A stretch of DNA of 64,000 nt from Serinus canaria. Lineage: Eukaryota; Chordata; Aves; Passeriformes; Fringillidae. The position numbers were made by a program, and so were the translations under genes. The DNA is taken from contig NC_066326.1 of the NCBI RefSeq assembly GCF_022539315.1, positions 11,920,601 through 11,984,600 of the forward strand, read 5' to 3'. This document shows, one piece after another, positions 1 through 14,179 of this stretch (its first letter is position 1; each line of letters opens with the position of its first letter). Under the pieces are notes generated by a model that ran no database searches, had not been told where the DNA came from, and saw nothing but the letters and a program-made list of their open reading frames with translations.

Positions 1-3000
1 TTAGCAAGAAGTCACTGCAGAGTGTCTCTCAAACCAGAATATGGCATTAAGCTCTCTGAATTCACAGGGAGTTGCTTTGCTGGCAGGATTTAAAAAAAAT
101 TAGGAGCACAGTTTAAACTGTAAAGGTAAATAAAAGTTGGCTGGCCTTTGCAGGTCTGTTACTGCTCTTTTTGGAATAGTTAACAATTCTTAATGGAAAT
201 TTAATCTCATTTATCATATCCTCAGGGGCCCTGGAATGGTACGATGGTGCTCCACGGTGGATAGTTGCCATTAGTTTTTTGGAGCATACTAACAGCAGAG
301 AGAAATGGCAGTTCTAACACTGGCTGTTTAATTGAGGAAAAGTCTGTTGAAGGCTGGTTTTGCAGAAGCAGAAGGGTGTGGGGTGCGGCAGCATGGGCCC
401 TCGCTGACATCAGTGAACTGCGCATGATGGGGTGACTAATGAAGTCAGGTCTGTTTCAGGGTAATCAACTTATCACAGTCTCATGTGATGATATGTTCTT
501 GGATTCCTCCAAGTCATGGGCCATACATGAGAGATCCCAGCCATTTGGGACACTGTACATACTCTCTGCTCGACACATTGTTCAGCAACAGATTGCTTTG
601 ATTGTGAGAGGACAAGAATCGGAATTACTCTCAACTGTTAATCCAACATCTGCACACTTTGCTTAGAGCAGGAATCTGCTACGGCTGAGCATTCAGGCTG
701 AGTGTCTGCAGATAAAAAGGACTTTCTCTGCCCCAGCAGGTCGTGCTTTAGTTATCACCTCTCTGAGGATCTGTGCAACAGACATGTCACCTTTAAAGAT
801 TTCAGTGGTGCTGCTTATACACAAGGAGCAATGACATTTTTTTCCCCACACTACAATTAACCCCACACAAGTGACTTGGAAGATGCATCATATCTCAGCA
901 GAAATGTGTGGTGAAAAGCCAGCAGAATGCCTCCATCTCTTCCAAAGGTTTCTGTCAAAGCAGCAGCACACTGAAGGTTTGTACCCTGGGGCTGTCAAAC
1001 TTGTGAGTTGTCAGGGCAAAGGCCTGGAAGAAGAATAACTGGGCTATAGCACCCGGGTATCTTTAGAAATTTATCAGGAGATTTTAAATATTTATTATTT
1101 TTTGGCACATAATAGCCTTATCCAAACACAGGACAGCATTGTGCATTAAAACAAAGGCCATGCATAACAAATGCCATAAAATAAATTGTAGCACATTCAA
1201 GCCAGTGTGCAGATGCTAATCCTCACATCCCCACAGGGAAGCTCATCCGCTAACCCAGCACCCAGCCAGTAACACTAAAGATCCAGCAGCTGCAGCTCAG
1301 AGTAGTTAAAGGTTTGCCTTTTCCGAAGCCACAGGCACTGTAACTCAAAGGGATTTCATGACTAAGTGACCATAAATGGCATTGCTGCGCAGTTGGCAGC
1401 ACCAAGCCTGGCTCAGCATCACAGCCGGGTCCTCCCAGCCTCCCGTGTCAAAGGTTTCCAAACACACTGCACATTATCTTCACCCGTTACCTATTTATTG
1501 GGTTCTGAAAGACAAGAGAAGTGTTTCTTCTCAATTGATAAAGTCGTCATTAAACCTCTCCTTTTGTTACCATGATCTCTAAAGTGAAGCCAAACCAAGC
1601 CGTTCAAGTCAAAGCATGAATCGAATGGATTGCGTCATATGGATTGCATTTTCCTTATTCAGCAGCTCTAGGCAAGGCAAAGAAACTCTGCATTATACAG
1701 ATATTGGCTAGGACCTTTGATACAACTTGTTCTGAGTTTTTCCATCTTCTGTTTCCTCCTCTGTTTTCCAAGGAAGACAGCAGTGTGAGAGCCTGCAGCA
1801 GCAGTTCAGTCCAAATCGGACAGAAGGATGTCTTTAGGCAGAGAAATCTCTAGAAATATGCTGAAAATTATAACTTGTTCTAGAATTTGCATTGAAATTT
1901 ATACTTGGAAAGTCTATTCAGGCAACAGTTGCTTCTAGTAGCAGTTGTGTCTGGGGCAATTTTCATCTCTCTAAGTCTGGAAGAACATGGTTTTACTTCT
2001 GCCCAGAGTTCTTGCTGCACTATATATGTGTGTATATATATATGTCTTGCTGCATTATATATGTATCCAGAAGCTGAAACTGGTGCCAAAAGCAGCATCC
2101 ATCTGGCAAACACAGTGTTTTGCCAGAACTTGCAGTGCTGCTTTTGCCTTGGGTCCCAGGGAGACCCACAGCTGGAATTTAAAGGTCTGTCTTTGACACA
2201 GGCTGTAAACAGCCCAGGAGCAAGGCTGCTTGTGCTTTTTTCTATCCTGAAATCAGAGGAGAAAACTAAACTGAAATCCATCTAGCACATACTGGAAGAG
2301 CGAGGACAGGGCATTCCCTGGGAGTGTCTCATGCAGGAATTCACCTAATTTATTTGTCCAAAATACCCTTGCTGCTTGTTCCCATGGAAATGTTACGAAG
2401 TTCATATCTTTTTCTTGGTTCATCTATTTTTCTGACTGATAAACTGCTGCAGGGTGTTTCATTTTACTTCTGTTTAGTGAAGATGATTTTAAATTAAAAA
2501 ACACATACTCAGAGCCATGTATAAGCATCTCTTTTTCCAAAATCCAAACAAAGTTGTGTTGGTACCTGAGGACAATGTCTGGCAGTACAATCATCCCCTT
2601 GGCAGTGCCTGCTCTCAGCCAGAGCCCATCCCTGCCCCCAGCACCAGGAATGCAGCAATGGTTGCACTGTGGGTGTCCGTGCGAAACATAGCTTACCCAA
2701 ATAAATGTGACTTGACATATCAAACATGAGGTTGAAAAATAATTTGAAATAGCAGCTCATTTTTAAAATAACTCAGGATCTGATTTCATGACCTGGGAAG
2801 TCAGATCCTATACAAACCCACACAATGCTCCAGTGTGCAGCTAATCAGGGCTTCCTGCCCCTAGCAGATACTGCAGGCACGGGCCTCATTAGACATTTTC
2901 TCTGCTTACTTCCAACCTTACTGCTTGTGTTTGCACTCAGGGTAACCAGAGTTCTCTTCCTTAGACGATACACACATTTTTCTCAGGGTTTGAATTTCTG

Positions 3001-6000
3001 TACTTTTACTTTGTGAGTTGGAGTTTGCAGGAGTGACAGTGTAAAGCTGGAATTAAGCACAGAATTGCAAGTGTTTCCCAGTTACTCTTCAGGAGCTGTT
3101 GTAACCTGAGATACAGATGAATGGTTTTGCTTGACTTCAGAGGAGTAGCCAAGCTCCTCCTTGGGACAGCTGGATGTAGCATAGGAAGGAACACTTTCCA
3201 GGGGAACAGTGTATATTTTTTAAACAAACCAAAACTCTTCTGTGTGACATAAACAAAATTGCTGACCTATGTCCAGCCAAAGGGGGAGTTCGTTTGGCTC
3301 TCCTGGCACACACCCCAGGATGCTGCAGTGGGGTGAGAATGCCAGTGCACAGAGTGAGTGAAAACACAAAATCCCAGCTATTTCAGAGGAAAGGCATGAC
3401 ACTGTGGTGCTCACTTCTACCAACCCCACTGCAGTGTTCTCATAATGGCAAATAATCAACCCCAAAAACACTTTTAAGTGGATTTGCTTTCTGCAGAAGG
3501 CTGAAGTCATGCTCCTTTCCCTTTTTTAAACATTCTTACAAAAATATTCCCAGACAGAAGTCTTGCATAAAAGAAGCTTTAAGTCTACTGACTCATTTGA
3601 AAGCTGCTTTATTAGCCCCTACATGGGCTGATAAGCCTTGCCTGGTGCATAAGGACACAAGGGCTGTACATTGTTCTGCTGCTCAGCTCAGTGCAGTGCT
3701 GGGAGCCTGGGCTTGATCCAGCCAAGCAATTAGAGAATTTAACTTCCTCCATAAATACTTGTACGTGTGAGGCCATGTATTTGGGGGCATTCCTCTACTT
3801 GAAAGGAATCTAAGGTTTTAAACATGTTGCAGAACCAGAAGGAATGGCAGAGGCCTCTGAGGACAGTATCACATTGATTTGGGTGAGAATTAGGAATAAT
3901 AAAAAGCAGAAGAAAAGCACTTGGACCTGGCCAGCACTCACCAGCCTCAAGCCACCCTTCCCCCTGCATAGTTGTTAGTCAGTTCTGCTATTAGTGACTA
4001 TATTGCTGCATAACAATGTCCTGCAGCTGAGCTCTGCCCAGCAACACCCTCGAAGAGGAAAGGCGGGTGTGCGGGTGCAAGAAGCACCGGCAGGGGGAAA
4101 AAGGCGGGGTGTTGCCGCTGTCCCAGAACAAATGGAAGACACCACCCCAGGGTGGCCAGGAGGAAGGTGGTGGTTTGGAAAACCCTGAGCTGTGTGTACC
4201 CTGCATGAACTAGGGGGCTGGGTGTCTGGGGACAACTCAGCAAGGGTTTGTCCAAAAAAAACGGAGTTCTCAGATGGGACAAAACAGGGCAGGAAGAAAG
4301 CTGAATAGATCATCCACCCCGTGGCACAGTCAGTGCCTTACCAATTCCTAGGATCTTCTCTGGCTGTTTACTTTCCCTAAAAAATGTGAGATTCCCCTGG
4401 GGGGATCCTCACTCTGCTCTAGCTCAACCTTTGTCTTAGAGGGCAAAACCTGCAATTCCCAGGTTCTTGCTTTTCTCAAAATTATGATTCCTGAATTTTG
4501 TAAAGCAGGCCCAAAATCACCAGCTAAAAAAAAAAAAAAGGACTAAAAGGTATACTAATGGGAGATGGTGGCATAGAAAGGTGTTACTGGTGGAGCTAGC
4601 TGGACAACTGGCACCTCTTGCTCCTTGTGTGCCTGGCAGTCCTGAAATGGGAGATAATATTGAGAATAAGCTCAGTCATAAGCTACCTAATTGAAAAGGA
4701 CCAAAAAGTAAAAATAGACCCTTTTCAACCAAGGAACTGTGTATTTCAAAGGGCAATTCAGCCACTGCAGCAGCTGGTGCTGCATTTCACATCAACCATC
4801 TGGTGCGGCACTCCAAGCAAGGAACTTTGTAAGTATTGTCACTTCCCTACCAGCTAAAACACCAACCAAGAACCTGGTATGACACAGAAGGGGAAAACCA
4901 GAGCCCTGGCAAGCCCAGTCCTACTAATCACAGTGAGCAAGAGCCAAATGTAAAAATGGAACAGTGCTGGGGCACTGTTTGAGAACCTTTTTTGAGGGTG
5001 GTCACTATGCCTAGTTCCAGCTGCCTCATTGCCGCAATAGTTGCTGTAGAGAAGGGGGAGGGAAGAGCAAATTACAGATAGAGCAGCCCCAGGTAAGTAG
5101 TTTTTATCTTTACAGCCCTGGTGATAACATGGCTTGCCAGCAGGATGGGGGTGATCTGATCCAGCTGGGGCCAGTTGTGCTAGTGGGAGCCCCACAGGGG
5201 CGTGGCATTGAGGATGTCACCGGTGTAGGGCTGCAGGAGCTCTGCAAAGCTCTGGGTTATCACCACTGCCCTCTCAGAGGCACTGGATGTTTGCACAGGC
5301 ACAGCATGGTGGCCGCCCAGGTGCCTCTGGGGGCCCTTGTTTGCTTTTGGCTTTTCTGAGTCTCAAGCCTGGGGAGGGAGACAGCAGCAGCTCCTTTAGG
5401 GACCAGAAACAGCCCTCAGATTGCAAGATGCACCAGGAGGGCCAGGTGCACTCACAAGAAGTCTCCTTCTCCTGTTCTCTACACAGCTGTTGTCTTCTGG
5501 ATATACATTCTCTTTGTTGAACTTTGTATGTAAAACTCTTCCTCTGTTCTGAATGGACTTTAATTCCTTTGGTACGGCCATGGCTGGCTGGCAAGCAGCT
5601 GGTATGACTGTGTCCCTAAAGCATGGGGCTGAGCAAGGCACATGCCAGCACACCTGTGTTATCTCCGTCTCTCTGGGAGCAGTAGGTGGGAAGACTCCAC
5701 AGTGAAGACTTCAATCCTGTGGGAAAAGCACCAATGTGGCCGTTAACACACTGGTGCTGTTGGTGCTCAGCTGGCACAGGTACCGTGACACAGCCACAGC
5801 GCAGAGCCTGGGAGCTCCATATAGACAGATGAGCCATTCCTTCCTCTGTGACAGGTTGGTTTGGCCCCACAGAAACCCTCCTCCTGCTCCTTCGCCAGCC
5901 TTGGCAGCAATGTGCTGAGTTTTCTGCGGTTATCACCGCAAATTTTCCTTCTGCAAAGCAGAAATCCTCTCCCAGGTTCCTTGACAGCAGCAAAGTTCCA

Positions 6001-6089
6001 GTAGCGAAGTGGCAGTGGGGTGATGAAGCAGTTGCAAACTGGTCAAGTACAACTGGAGAACGGCTTCCTTGTCTGAGGCGGGCAGACCA
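1..6089. other. Intergenic, no gene recognised
   Basis: Mixed-composition DNA with a small TA/TG microsatellite near 2030 and A runs near 4526. Open frames here are short and overlap on both strands, as expected by chance. If SLMAP synteny holds, this is the part closest to the next gene, FLNB, but no filamin exon was seen. Confidence 0.7.
2024..2045. repeat. Short TA/TG microsatellite
   Basis: Alternating purine-pyrimidine stretch tatatatgtgtgtatatata, with a related tatatatgta about 10 bases further on. Confidence 0.7.
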
Positions 6090-6370
6090 GCTTTCCTTCC
6101 CGGCAGATCTAACTGCTCTGACAGCTCCTCGGAGCACGGATGAAGTGGGCAGGGGGTGCCTGCGAGCCCAGCCCGGCTCCGTGCCCGCGGCTCCGTGCCC
6201 CCTCAGGCCGAGCCGCCCCCACACAGCCCTGGGCGCTGCTGCCCCCTGCCGGACCAAGGAGCCCCGCGTGGCCCGGCCCTCACGGCGGCCCCGCCGCTCC
6301 TGGCGCCGACAAGCCCCAGCGAAACGCCTTACTGGTTTCATTTGATAAAAATCCCTACCAAAAAACCCCG
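6090..6370. promoter_or_regulatory. CpG-rich segment next to the CR1 fragment
   Basis: About 27 CpGs in 280 bases, ending a few bases before the CR1 tail. A CTCF-like motif lies inside it at 6240-6253. The plus-strand open frame over this stretch (5848-6345) looks like a by-product of GC-rich composition, since its product has no domain I know. Confidence 0.45.
6240..6253 (-). promoter_or_regulatory. Candidate CTCF-binding core
   Basis: The plus strand reads TGCCCCCTGCCGGA, matching 12 of 14 positions of the reverse-complemented CTCF core (YGCCMYCTRSTGGY), so the motif is oriented on the minus strand. It sits in a CpG-rich segment. Motif matching was done by eye. Confidence 0.3.
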
Positions 6371-6380
6371 CAGCGGTGAA

Positions 6381-7100
6381 ATCATAGAGCCATAGAATCG
6401 CTTAGGCTGGAAAATCCCTCTAAGATGACCAAGTCCAACCTTTAACTCAGCACTGCCAAGCTACCACTAACTCATGTCCCTCAGTGCCACAACTACGTGG
6501 CTTTTAAAAACCTCCCGGGATGGTATTTCCACCACTGACCTAGGCAGCCCATTCCGGTGCTTTTAGTGAAGAAATTTTCCTTAATAGCCAATCTAAACCT
6601 TCCTAGGTGCAACTTAGGTTACTTCCTATTGTACTGTCACTTGTTGCACCTGGGAGAAGAGATGACCCCCACCTTTCAGGTGCTGTAGGTCCATAAGCTC
6701 CCTCTTGAGCCTCCTTTTCTCCAGGCTAAACACCCCAGCCAGTCCCACGGAGGTTTGTGCTCCAGCCTCTTCCCCAGCTCCCTTGCCCTTCTCTGGACAC
6801 ACTCCAGCCCCTCAATGCCTTTGTGTAGTGAGGGGCCCAAACTGAACCCAGGATTGGAGCTGTGGCCTCAACAATGCCCAGTACAGGGGGACAATCACTG
6901 CCCTGGTCCTGCTGGCCACACTATTGCTGATACAGCCAGGCTGCCACTGGCCTTCTTGGCCACCTGGGCACACCTGGGCTCATGTTCAGCTGCTGCCAAC
7001 CAGCATTCCAGATCCTTTTCCAATGGGCAACTTTCCAGCCACTCTACCCCAAAATCACACAAAGCCTGCACAGCCGATGGGTTCATTTGAGCTCCCCAGG
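6381..7100 (-). mobile_element. CR1 LINE fragment, 5'-truncated, minus strand
   Basis: The plus strand begins with the reverse complement of a CR1 3' end: a degraded ATTCTATG-type tail (catagagccatagaatcg), then a GGCTGGAAAA-like block. It continues through motifs typical of avian CR1 in reverse: ctccaggctaaacacccc, ctctggacacactccagcc, gtagtgaggggcccaaactg, tggccttcttggccacctgg and ccttttccaatgggcaactttccagccactct. The element is inserted in minus orientation with its 3' end near 6381 and is truncated at about 7100 (fuzzy). Reading frames across it are broken, so it is an inactive relic. Confidence 0.9.
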
Positions 7101-10100
7101 CTTTGAGAACCACAGTGATGGGGTGGGAGCAGGGAAGGGGCTGTGCTGCCCCTGCTGCGGCCTGGGAGTATCTCCTCATGCCGCAGGAATGTGATTATGT
7201 CATGGCGAGTCCCCCACACGCCCCGCTGCTGCCTCCCAGCCCGCTGCCGGCTGACAGCTCTGGGAAGCATCGTTACTGCTGAAATGGAGGCATAAATTTC
7301 TGCTGGCAGGGCTCCTGGCTGTAAAAACTTGCAAGCCGTAACAACCTCTCACTGCGACAAAGTTACTCCGACGTTTCCCATGGTCCTGGTCCCATCCCTC
7401 AGAGCTGGGGGCAGGAAGAGGGGGAAGAGGCTTTAAAAACTTTTCATTTTCCTTATGTAGTTGAGCGTTACCGGGGGTGATATTTCTGCCTGTGCATGAA
7501 TTCTTCCTGCTGAACTCATGGGGCATGACGCACCCACAGGAGGGGAGAGCATGCCCAAGAAGAGAGCGGCCGAAGTACACTCCTGCTGAGCTACTCTTTC
7601 TGAGGATTTGTATTTCTTTTTCCAGCCGAGGAGTTTTATTATTACAGAAAGAACATGAGATTTTTATGAGTGATTTTACAAATTAGTTTCTCAAATTGTT
7701 TGCAGCAGCACAAGAAATCTTGCAGTCATTAAAGTTCATAGAAAGTATCAAATGCTCCATCACCGCAAAGCTCTTCCTTGTGCAACAGAAACAAAGCAAA
7801 GTCGCCCCTGGCGTGTTTAGACGTCTGACTCAGAAGTGCTGCTCATCACCTCTCCACCATAGCATACAGCAACTCATCCTGCCCTTGTGCACATTGCTAG
7901 AACGAGCCCGGAGCTGAACCAGCACAAACCCAGCTACAAACATGATTTTAAAAACAAACAACTAATTATTTCCATTCACCTCATTTAATTTGGGCTGATG
8001 CAGAAATGCTGTTCATCCAATAGTCCAAAATATGTCACGTATTAGGAGCTAAAGAGTCCAACCCAATGAATGAGTCATCACCCAGTGGATGAAATCCCAT
8101 ATCTTCATGGCTGCTCATAAATAAGACAAGCTCAACTTTATAGTAAATCATAAGTAAACAATGAACTATATGAAAATCAGACTCAGCTGTGTTATAACTG
8201 CATGGGCACAGTGCCCACAGAGAAATGAAAAGCGAATGTGATACCATCACTGTTTGGCTTTGGAGACTGAATTTGGGACTGAGACTCTGCAGTGGGATTT
8301 TGATGCTTGTAGCAGTTGGACATCCAGGCCTTTGAGGCCACTGCAGATGCCTGTTTGCAATAAATAACACATTATCCTGGCCATTAGCACTTCTGAAGCT
8401 CAGATTCCAATGGGCAGATTTTCTTAAGTTATTGTCTGGTATCTTCTCACCACAGCCCAAAATCTCCGGGCAGCGCTCTTGCGTTCTTGCAGCCTGCTCC
8501 TCCATCAGTGCTCTTCTCCTAGAGAGAAATGAAGAGCAGCAAAAAGCTGTTCCTTCACCCTGAGATGAGGATCAGTACATCCTGTGCATCCCTCATAACC
8601 ATACCATGAGTACTGGGCTGGATTCACAGAGCTGGCTGGAGTTTTTGATTTAATAACTATTTGAACCAGTTAAGAGCATATAAAACACAGTATTGAAATA
8701 ACTGGAAGCCTGACCACACTGCAGACAGGCCAGCAGAAGGGCCAGTCAAGAGAAGGCGTGTTGATTGCACTGAGAAAGACTCTGGCACATGGTTGTGAAG
8801 GGATCCTTCTGCAGCAGGGGCAGCTGAAGCCACTTCCAAGTCTGAGCTCCATTGTGATCCCAAGACCCCAGCCACAAGCAGCTCATGGGGCTGCACCCAG
8901 TTTTACAGGGGCATTTACTCCAATAAAAAATATCTTTCTGCTCCTGAGAAAGAGACGTGTTTTGCTACCTTGCCAAAGACTTTGGGATATGTCTTATAAT
9001 TTCCTATTTGTATTCAGGTTAATGCTGCCAGTGGGATACAAAGATCACAGGAAGCAAATCCTTGAATTTTAGGGAGATCCAGGATGTAGTTGAATGTGCT
9101 AGAGGGTAGACAAGGTTAACAATCTCAAAGGATATTCTTTTTTCATTATACTGACACTGCAGGTAATCATTAATGGCAGAGCTGCTATTGACTAAAGGAA
9201 GTGCTCCAGGGATAGGTGCCTGGCAGATGAGCCAGCTTTGAAGTCTTCCAGGTCTGCATGGGCTTCATGGTACACTCTGAAGTGGAGCTGTCCTGCTGCT
9301 CCCTCACTGTAGCCCTCTCCTCTCAAATACAGTCAAGCAGCTCAGGCTGCCTTCAGAGAGCAGTGAGGCCAAGACAGTAGCTGACTGGCTATAGGAAGGG
9401 AAGAGACCAAAGCAGCTTTTCCCTGAGAGAGCAAAGCTCCAGCATCTGCCAAAGTACACAAGGACACAGACTGCCTTGTGGCTGTCCCTGCAGAACAGGG
9501 GCAGGGGCAGATGAGGATATCCGTTCTACAGTGATGTGTCCAGACATGGGGGAGGGCTTTGAGATGTGTCACAAGAATGAAAGCCCAGAAGAAGCCCAAG
9601 CCTGGTCACAGGCACTTGGCCCATCCCAAGGGATGCAGGGTCTCATGCTGGGGAATGGGGCCTGGCTCCCTTCCTCCTTCCTGCCCCGACATGACTACAT
9701 TTCTCTAAAAGGCTGAGAACAGTTGTGCCCTCTCAGGATTCCATAGATGATTTACAAGTCCTCTCTTGAGACCTGCAAAGAGCTCTTCTGGCTCCCTGCC
9801 TTCCTGATGGCCCTTGACCCAAGTGGCTCTGGCAGTCAGAGCAGGCTGGGCAGTACCACAGCCTCAGCTCAGGCTTTTTCCAAAAAAGATGCTCTGATTG
9901 GGGAAGCTGTTTCGTTTTCTCAGTGCTTGGTACAGTTGTAACAGGCCAAAGCACGGATAATATCCAACCAGAGATACAAGCCCAGATCACTACTTCCTGT
10001 CCAGGCAGAGATCCTCGGTATATATTCTCTTTTTAACATTGGAAAATTATTGTACTTTAATAAAGTTCTGTAAATGGATGAATAATTTCCACAAGGAAAG

Positions 10101-13100
10101 AATGTTAAACTTGCATTGGCACAACATTACTTCTAATCAAGTGATCCTCATAATTCTCCAGAACAAGCAAAACTCTTCATATTTTCCATACATAACCATC
10201 TTTGTCACCCAAAGTACTTGGTATTCAATAAAAATACCGGCTTTCATTAAAGAAAAAAACCCTTTGGTGCACAGTTTTTCTGGCATTGCACATCTCTGGT
10301 TCACTCACTCAACATGTTTAGAATTAAATCACAAAACCTTAACTCACCCTCTAATGATCTGTTTGTTTCCAGATTCATATTCCCACAATATGTTTGCTGA
10401 CAGCAATTGGGCCCTTTGACAAAAGTCAAGAAATTTTTCCCAACTATGTATATTTGCTTCATTCTGGTGAATTACAGGGGAAGGGTGCAGGCTGTACAAG
10501 CTGTCACCAGTAACGTGACTGTAAGACCAAGTGTAATTTATTTAGTACAAGCTAAATGTTTATACTTAGTGTTCTTTGTTCCGAACATTATCACTTCAAC
10601 ATTGAGCTTTTTATGAAGAGAGTTGTGAGAAAGGTTGAGCCCTGTTTTGAAAGGATTTTTAAATTTAGCATCACTATGACTTGGAGCCAAAACCCTGATG
10701 CATACAGTTCTCAGGAGAATGATGGCAAAAAGCTGCTTCCCTTGGTTTCAGGCGCCTCTAAAGTGTTCTTTTTGACTTTGTAGTGTGTATTAGAACTGAA
10801 CAAGAGCAAATCAATTCTTGGAAGGATATGTTGTTTCAAAATAAATCCAAAATCTTACACTCCAAATAATGTTCAATGTGGTACTTTGATATAATTGCAC
10901 CTTATCCCTTTCTCCTACTCTTAAAATAATCCCTTCAAATTCATATTGATTTCACAAAGCACTTTGACCTCAACAGAAACAAAATACACTGGAATGAAAT
11001 TGGGTCCTACCAATATTCCTCATCTGCCCACTGATGGATGGGGTCTGGAAGGTGTCCTCACCTTGGTGTCCACATACAGCTGCATTTCAAGTGACAATGA
11101 CAAGCAGCCCTTCTTTAATAAACCAGTGACACCAGTTTATTAAGCCAGTGATAAAGCAAAACCTGGTGAGCCCAGGATATTGTACCTTTAAAATTTAAGT
11201 GCAAATTACTCTGTCAGAGGAGTATTGGACTTTGTCATCAGCATGAATGATCTCATTCCATATAAACACACTTGAAAACTGCATCCAGTATGATATTTGC
11301 CACTCAGAAAACACAACAAGAAGAGGGAGAGCAGCAAGGAGGATGATGACTATGCCACAGGAAACCCACCTTGTAGTGAAGGGTTTCAGGATCCTGATCT
11401 GCTGCTGAGAAGGTCAAGGCCAGATGCAGTCGTGAGCTGCAGCACCTGCATGGAGAGAGCAATGTCAGAGGTGAGGGGTTTCCACTTCCCAGGGGAAAAG
11501 TGTCTCATGGCAGAAAGCTGCAGCCACCCACTAGGAAAATATCTGCTCAGGCAGGAGTAATTTTACCTTGTGATCAGCTAACTGTACCCTTAACTATCTC
11601 TTACAGTAGATCCTCCACCTCTCATATGGAAGGAAGAATCAATGTCAGATTTTTCTCTAAAACACCTGCAATTTAAATAGGAGCAGTTGAAGGCAGCTGT
11701 CACACCTCACATACAGTACTTCACCCTAGTTCCTGTTTTCTTGGGAGCAATTCATCCTATGAACAGTGATTCCAAGTTTTACTCCTAGAAAGCATTAACA
11801 TCTTATTATTGCTTCCATTTTTACAGCAACTAGAATTATCCTTGTTTGCTCATTGAAAAACATTTTAGACACAACAAATACAATACCTCTGAGTTTATCT
11901 GAAGAAAGGAAATCCTTTCTGCAGACTCCCCTTTGGTCCCTGCTGTGCTGCCAACTCCATAGCCTGCAGAGTGCCCAGCAGCATGCAAGGGTGTTTCTCT
12001 GGGGTGTGAACTCTCCTACAGATAACAACTTTATGGCACAGGCATTGTTCTTTACCAGTACCCTGTTTTCACAGGTATTTAATGAATAGGCTTTCAACTG
12101 CAAAAACACAGGCTGAGATCAAGAGGGCAAATGACCTTTGTGCTTGTGACTGTATGTTCAAGTAGTTACGATTATTTTCCTCATTAACATATAGGAATTC
12201 CTTTTATGTCAATGCACTTTATTTAATTCTAATAGACTTTTTGTTGTATTTTAAAATCTAGAGGAAAACAGAAAAAAAGTCCCATTGTTCTCCCACATGT
12301 TTGTTTTCACTACAACTACTAAGAGGAAAAGCCCTTTACAAAAACAGGATACAGCAGACTTCTCTATGCTGTGCACTCTCCACCACACACTCAAACACTC
12401 TGGACGTGGCTGCAGTGGTAATCGAGAGTCCACAGAAAGTCATCAGTGATTGAAAAATATCAATGGGAGTTTTATTATTCACTTGAATGAGAGTAGTATC
12501 AAGTCCCTGCTGAATAAACCTCACCAGCCTGGGCAGGTTCTTCTCCCCTCAGACAAATTAAAAGCTGTCCTAGGACATTTTCTCTGTGACATTAATTATA
12601 GATAGAGGAGCAGAATCCACCATTGTGGAAAGGCGTCAAGTCAGTGACAAAAGCCATAGCATACAGCATCACTTTCCAGCAGTCCTAAGAGACAAATCAC
12701 CAGGGAACCATGAGATGTCACCCACATCAGGCCCCAAAATATGCTCCAGTTCCCCCATGGATCTTACTGAGCAGCCACAGGTTGTCTCTGGGGTGCCCTC
12801 AGAAGTGGGGCTCCCCACTGCATTTCTACTAATGACTTTTTAGAGCTCTTTTCTTAATGTCCCTATCCCACAGCCTCCTTTCCCCCTCTTTGATTACTGC
12901 TTCCCCTGCTGGATTTTTTGGCCAGTCAGCAGAGGGGTTCCTGGCTGTGCCAGCAGCTCTCAGGAAAGGCCAGAGCTGAGGCAGGGGAACTTTGTAAGTT
13001 GCACTCACTGTAAAGCACATTCCTGTGGGCTCTTGTTAAGAAGATAATAAAAATTGCTGTTTTCTTTCTCCCCACACGTTAGCATTTGGAAGAGTTCATA

Positions 13101-14179
13101 CTTCCAAAGAATCACACTGACTTGTTCTCCATGATACAGAAGAATAAATCAAATGCAATTACCCGGAGACCTGCATTTCTGTAATCAAGAGCGTCATCCC
13201 TGGCCAGAATGTACCTTGGGGGAATCAAGTTCTAGCGACTGGGAGGCCAGTAAAGAGCAATTTGAGCTTTTCTGACTGAAATGTGGTGATTGCACTTCCA
13301 TTTGCCTGGGCAGAAACTACCGCTGAGCAGCCTGGCAACCTCCTTCAAATACCATCCCAAGAGCATTTCAGTTTTTAAAAAAGGATCACATTTTAGGGAA
13401 ATATGTCTTCTGATTTCTTTCTAAGGAAAAACATAAAATGCCATAAGGGTTGAGGATATTCTTGCAGTGAAGAGAACAGAATACTACTTTGGTTTTAGTT
13501 TTATAGGATTGTGGTTCTTGTTTTTCTTTTAACTATGTTAAGTAAGCCTTGTTTCTTCACCAGAAACTATCATGACTTGATTTAGCCATGCTTTCTGAAC
13601 AAGATAATTCTATCGTGTAAAATGATTACATTACAATGTAAATTATATGAGAAATGCTTATGCAAATCCTTAGGTAAAACAATACCACTTTATTACTGCA
13701 AAATAAACTTTCAGACTAATGACATTTCGTCTTTGAACCAGAGAGTCTACTATGCTCAATAAACTGAAGAGCCAGGGAGACAACTTAGCACAACAGGCTA
13801 TACTACTCAGAATCAGACCACAATGTTTTCAGTTCAAGGGGGGAAAAACCCAATTTCCACTTATAAAAAAATCTTTCATTGTTTAGAAACTGTAAACTGA
13901 CTGGCTGCTTTTTGCATTTATTGGTAAATCTCTGATCATCATCAGAGGATAGGATTAAATAATGCAGCTGTCATTCCTTCCTCATCAGGGAGAAATAAAC
14001 CAACAGTGTCCTCCCTTGCTGCATGCAAGGAGTTCAACTACAAAACTCTCTTTTCCCAAACTCTCGGTGTCTGCTGACTGGGTGTCCCAAAAGCCAAGAA
14101 AACACAATTCCCCAGGCAGTGTCGGGACAAGCTCACTTTGAACAACTCCTTTTCTGAAAGCAGAACAGGGACAGCTCTC
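7101..14179. other. Intergenic, no gene recognised
   Basis: GC-moderate to about 9.7 kb, then clearly AT-richer from 10.0 to 13.9 kb. An exact octamer ATGCAAAT lies at 13660-13667. No transposon, RNA gene or coding exon recognised. Confidence 0.7.

Noticed and set aside
5616..6345. Long overlapping open frames on both strands (241 aa minus, 165 aa plus)
   Set aside because: They coincide with a CpG-rich segment poor in stop codons, have no recognisable domain, and are open on both strands at once, as expected for GC-rich non-coding DNA.
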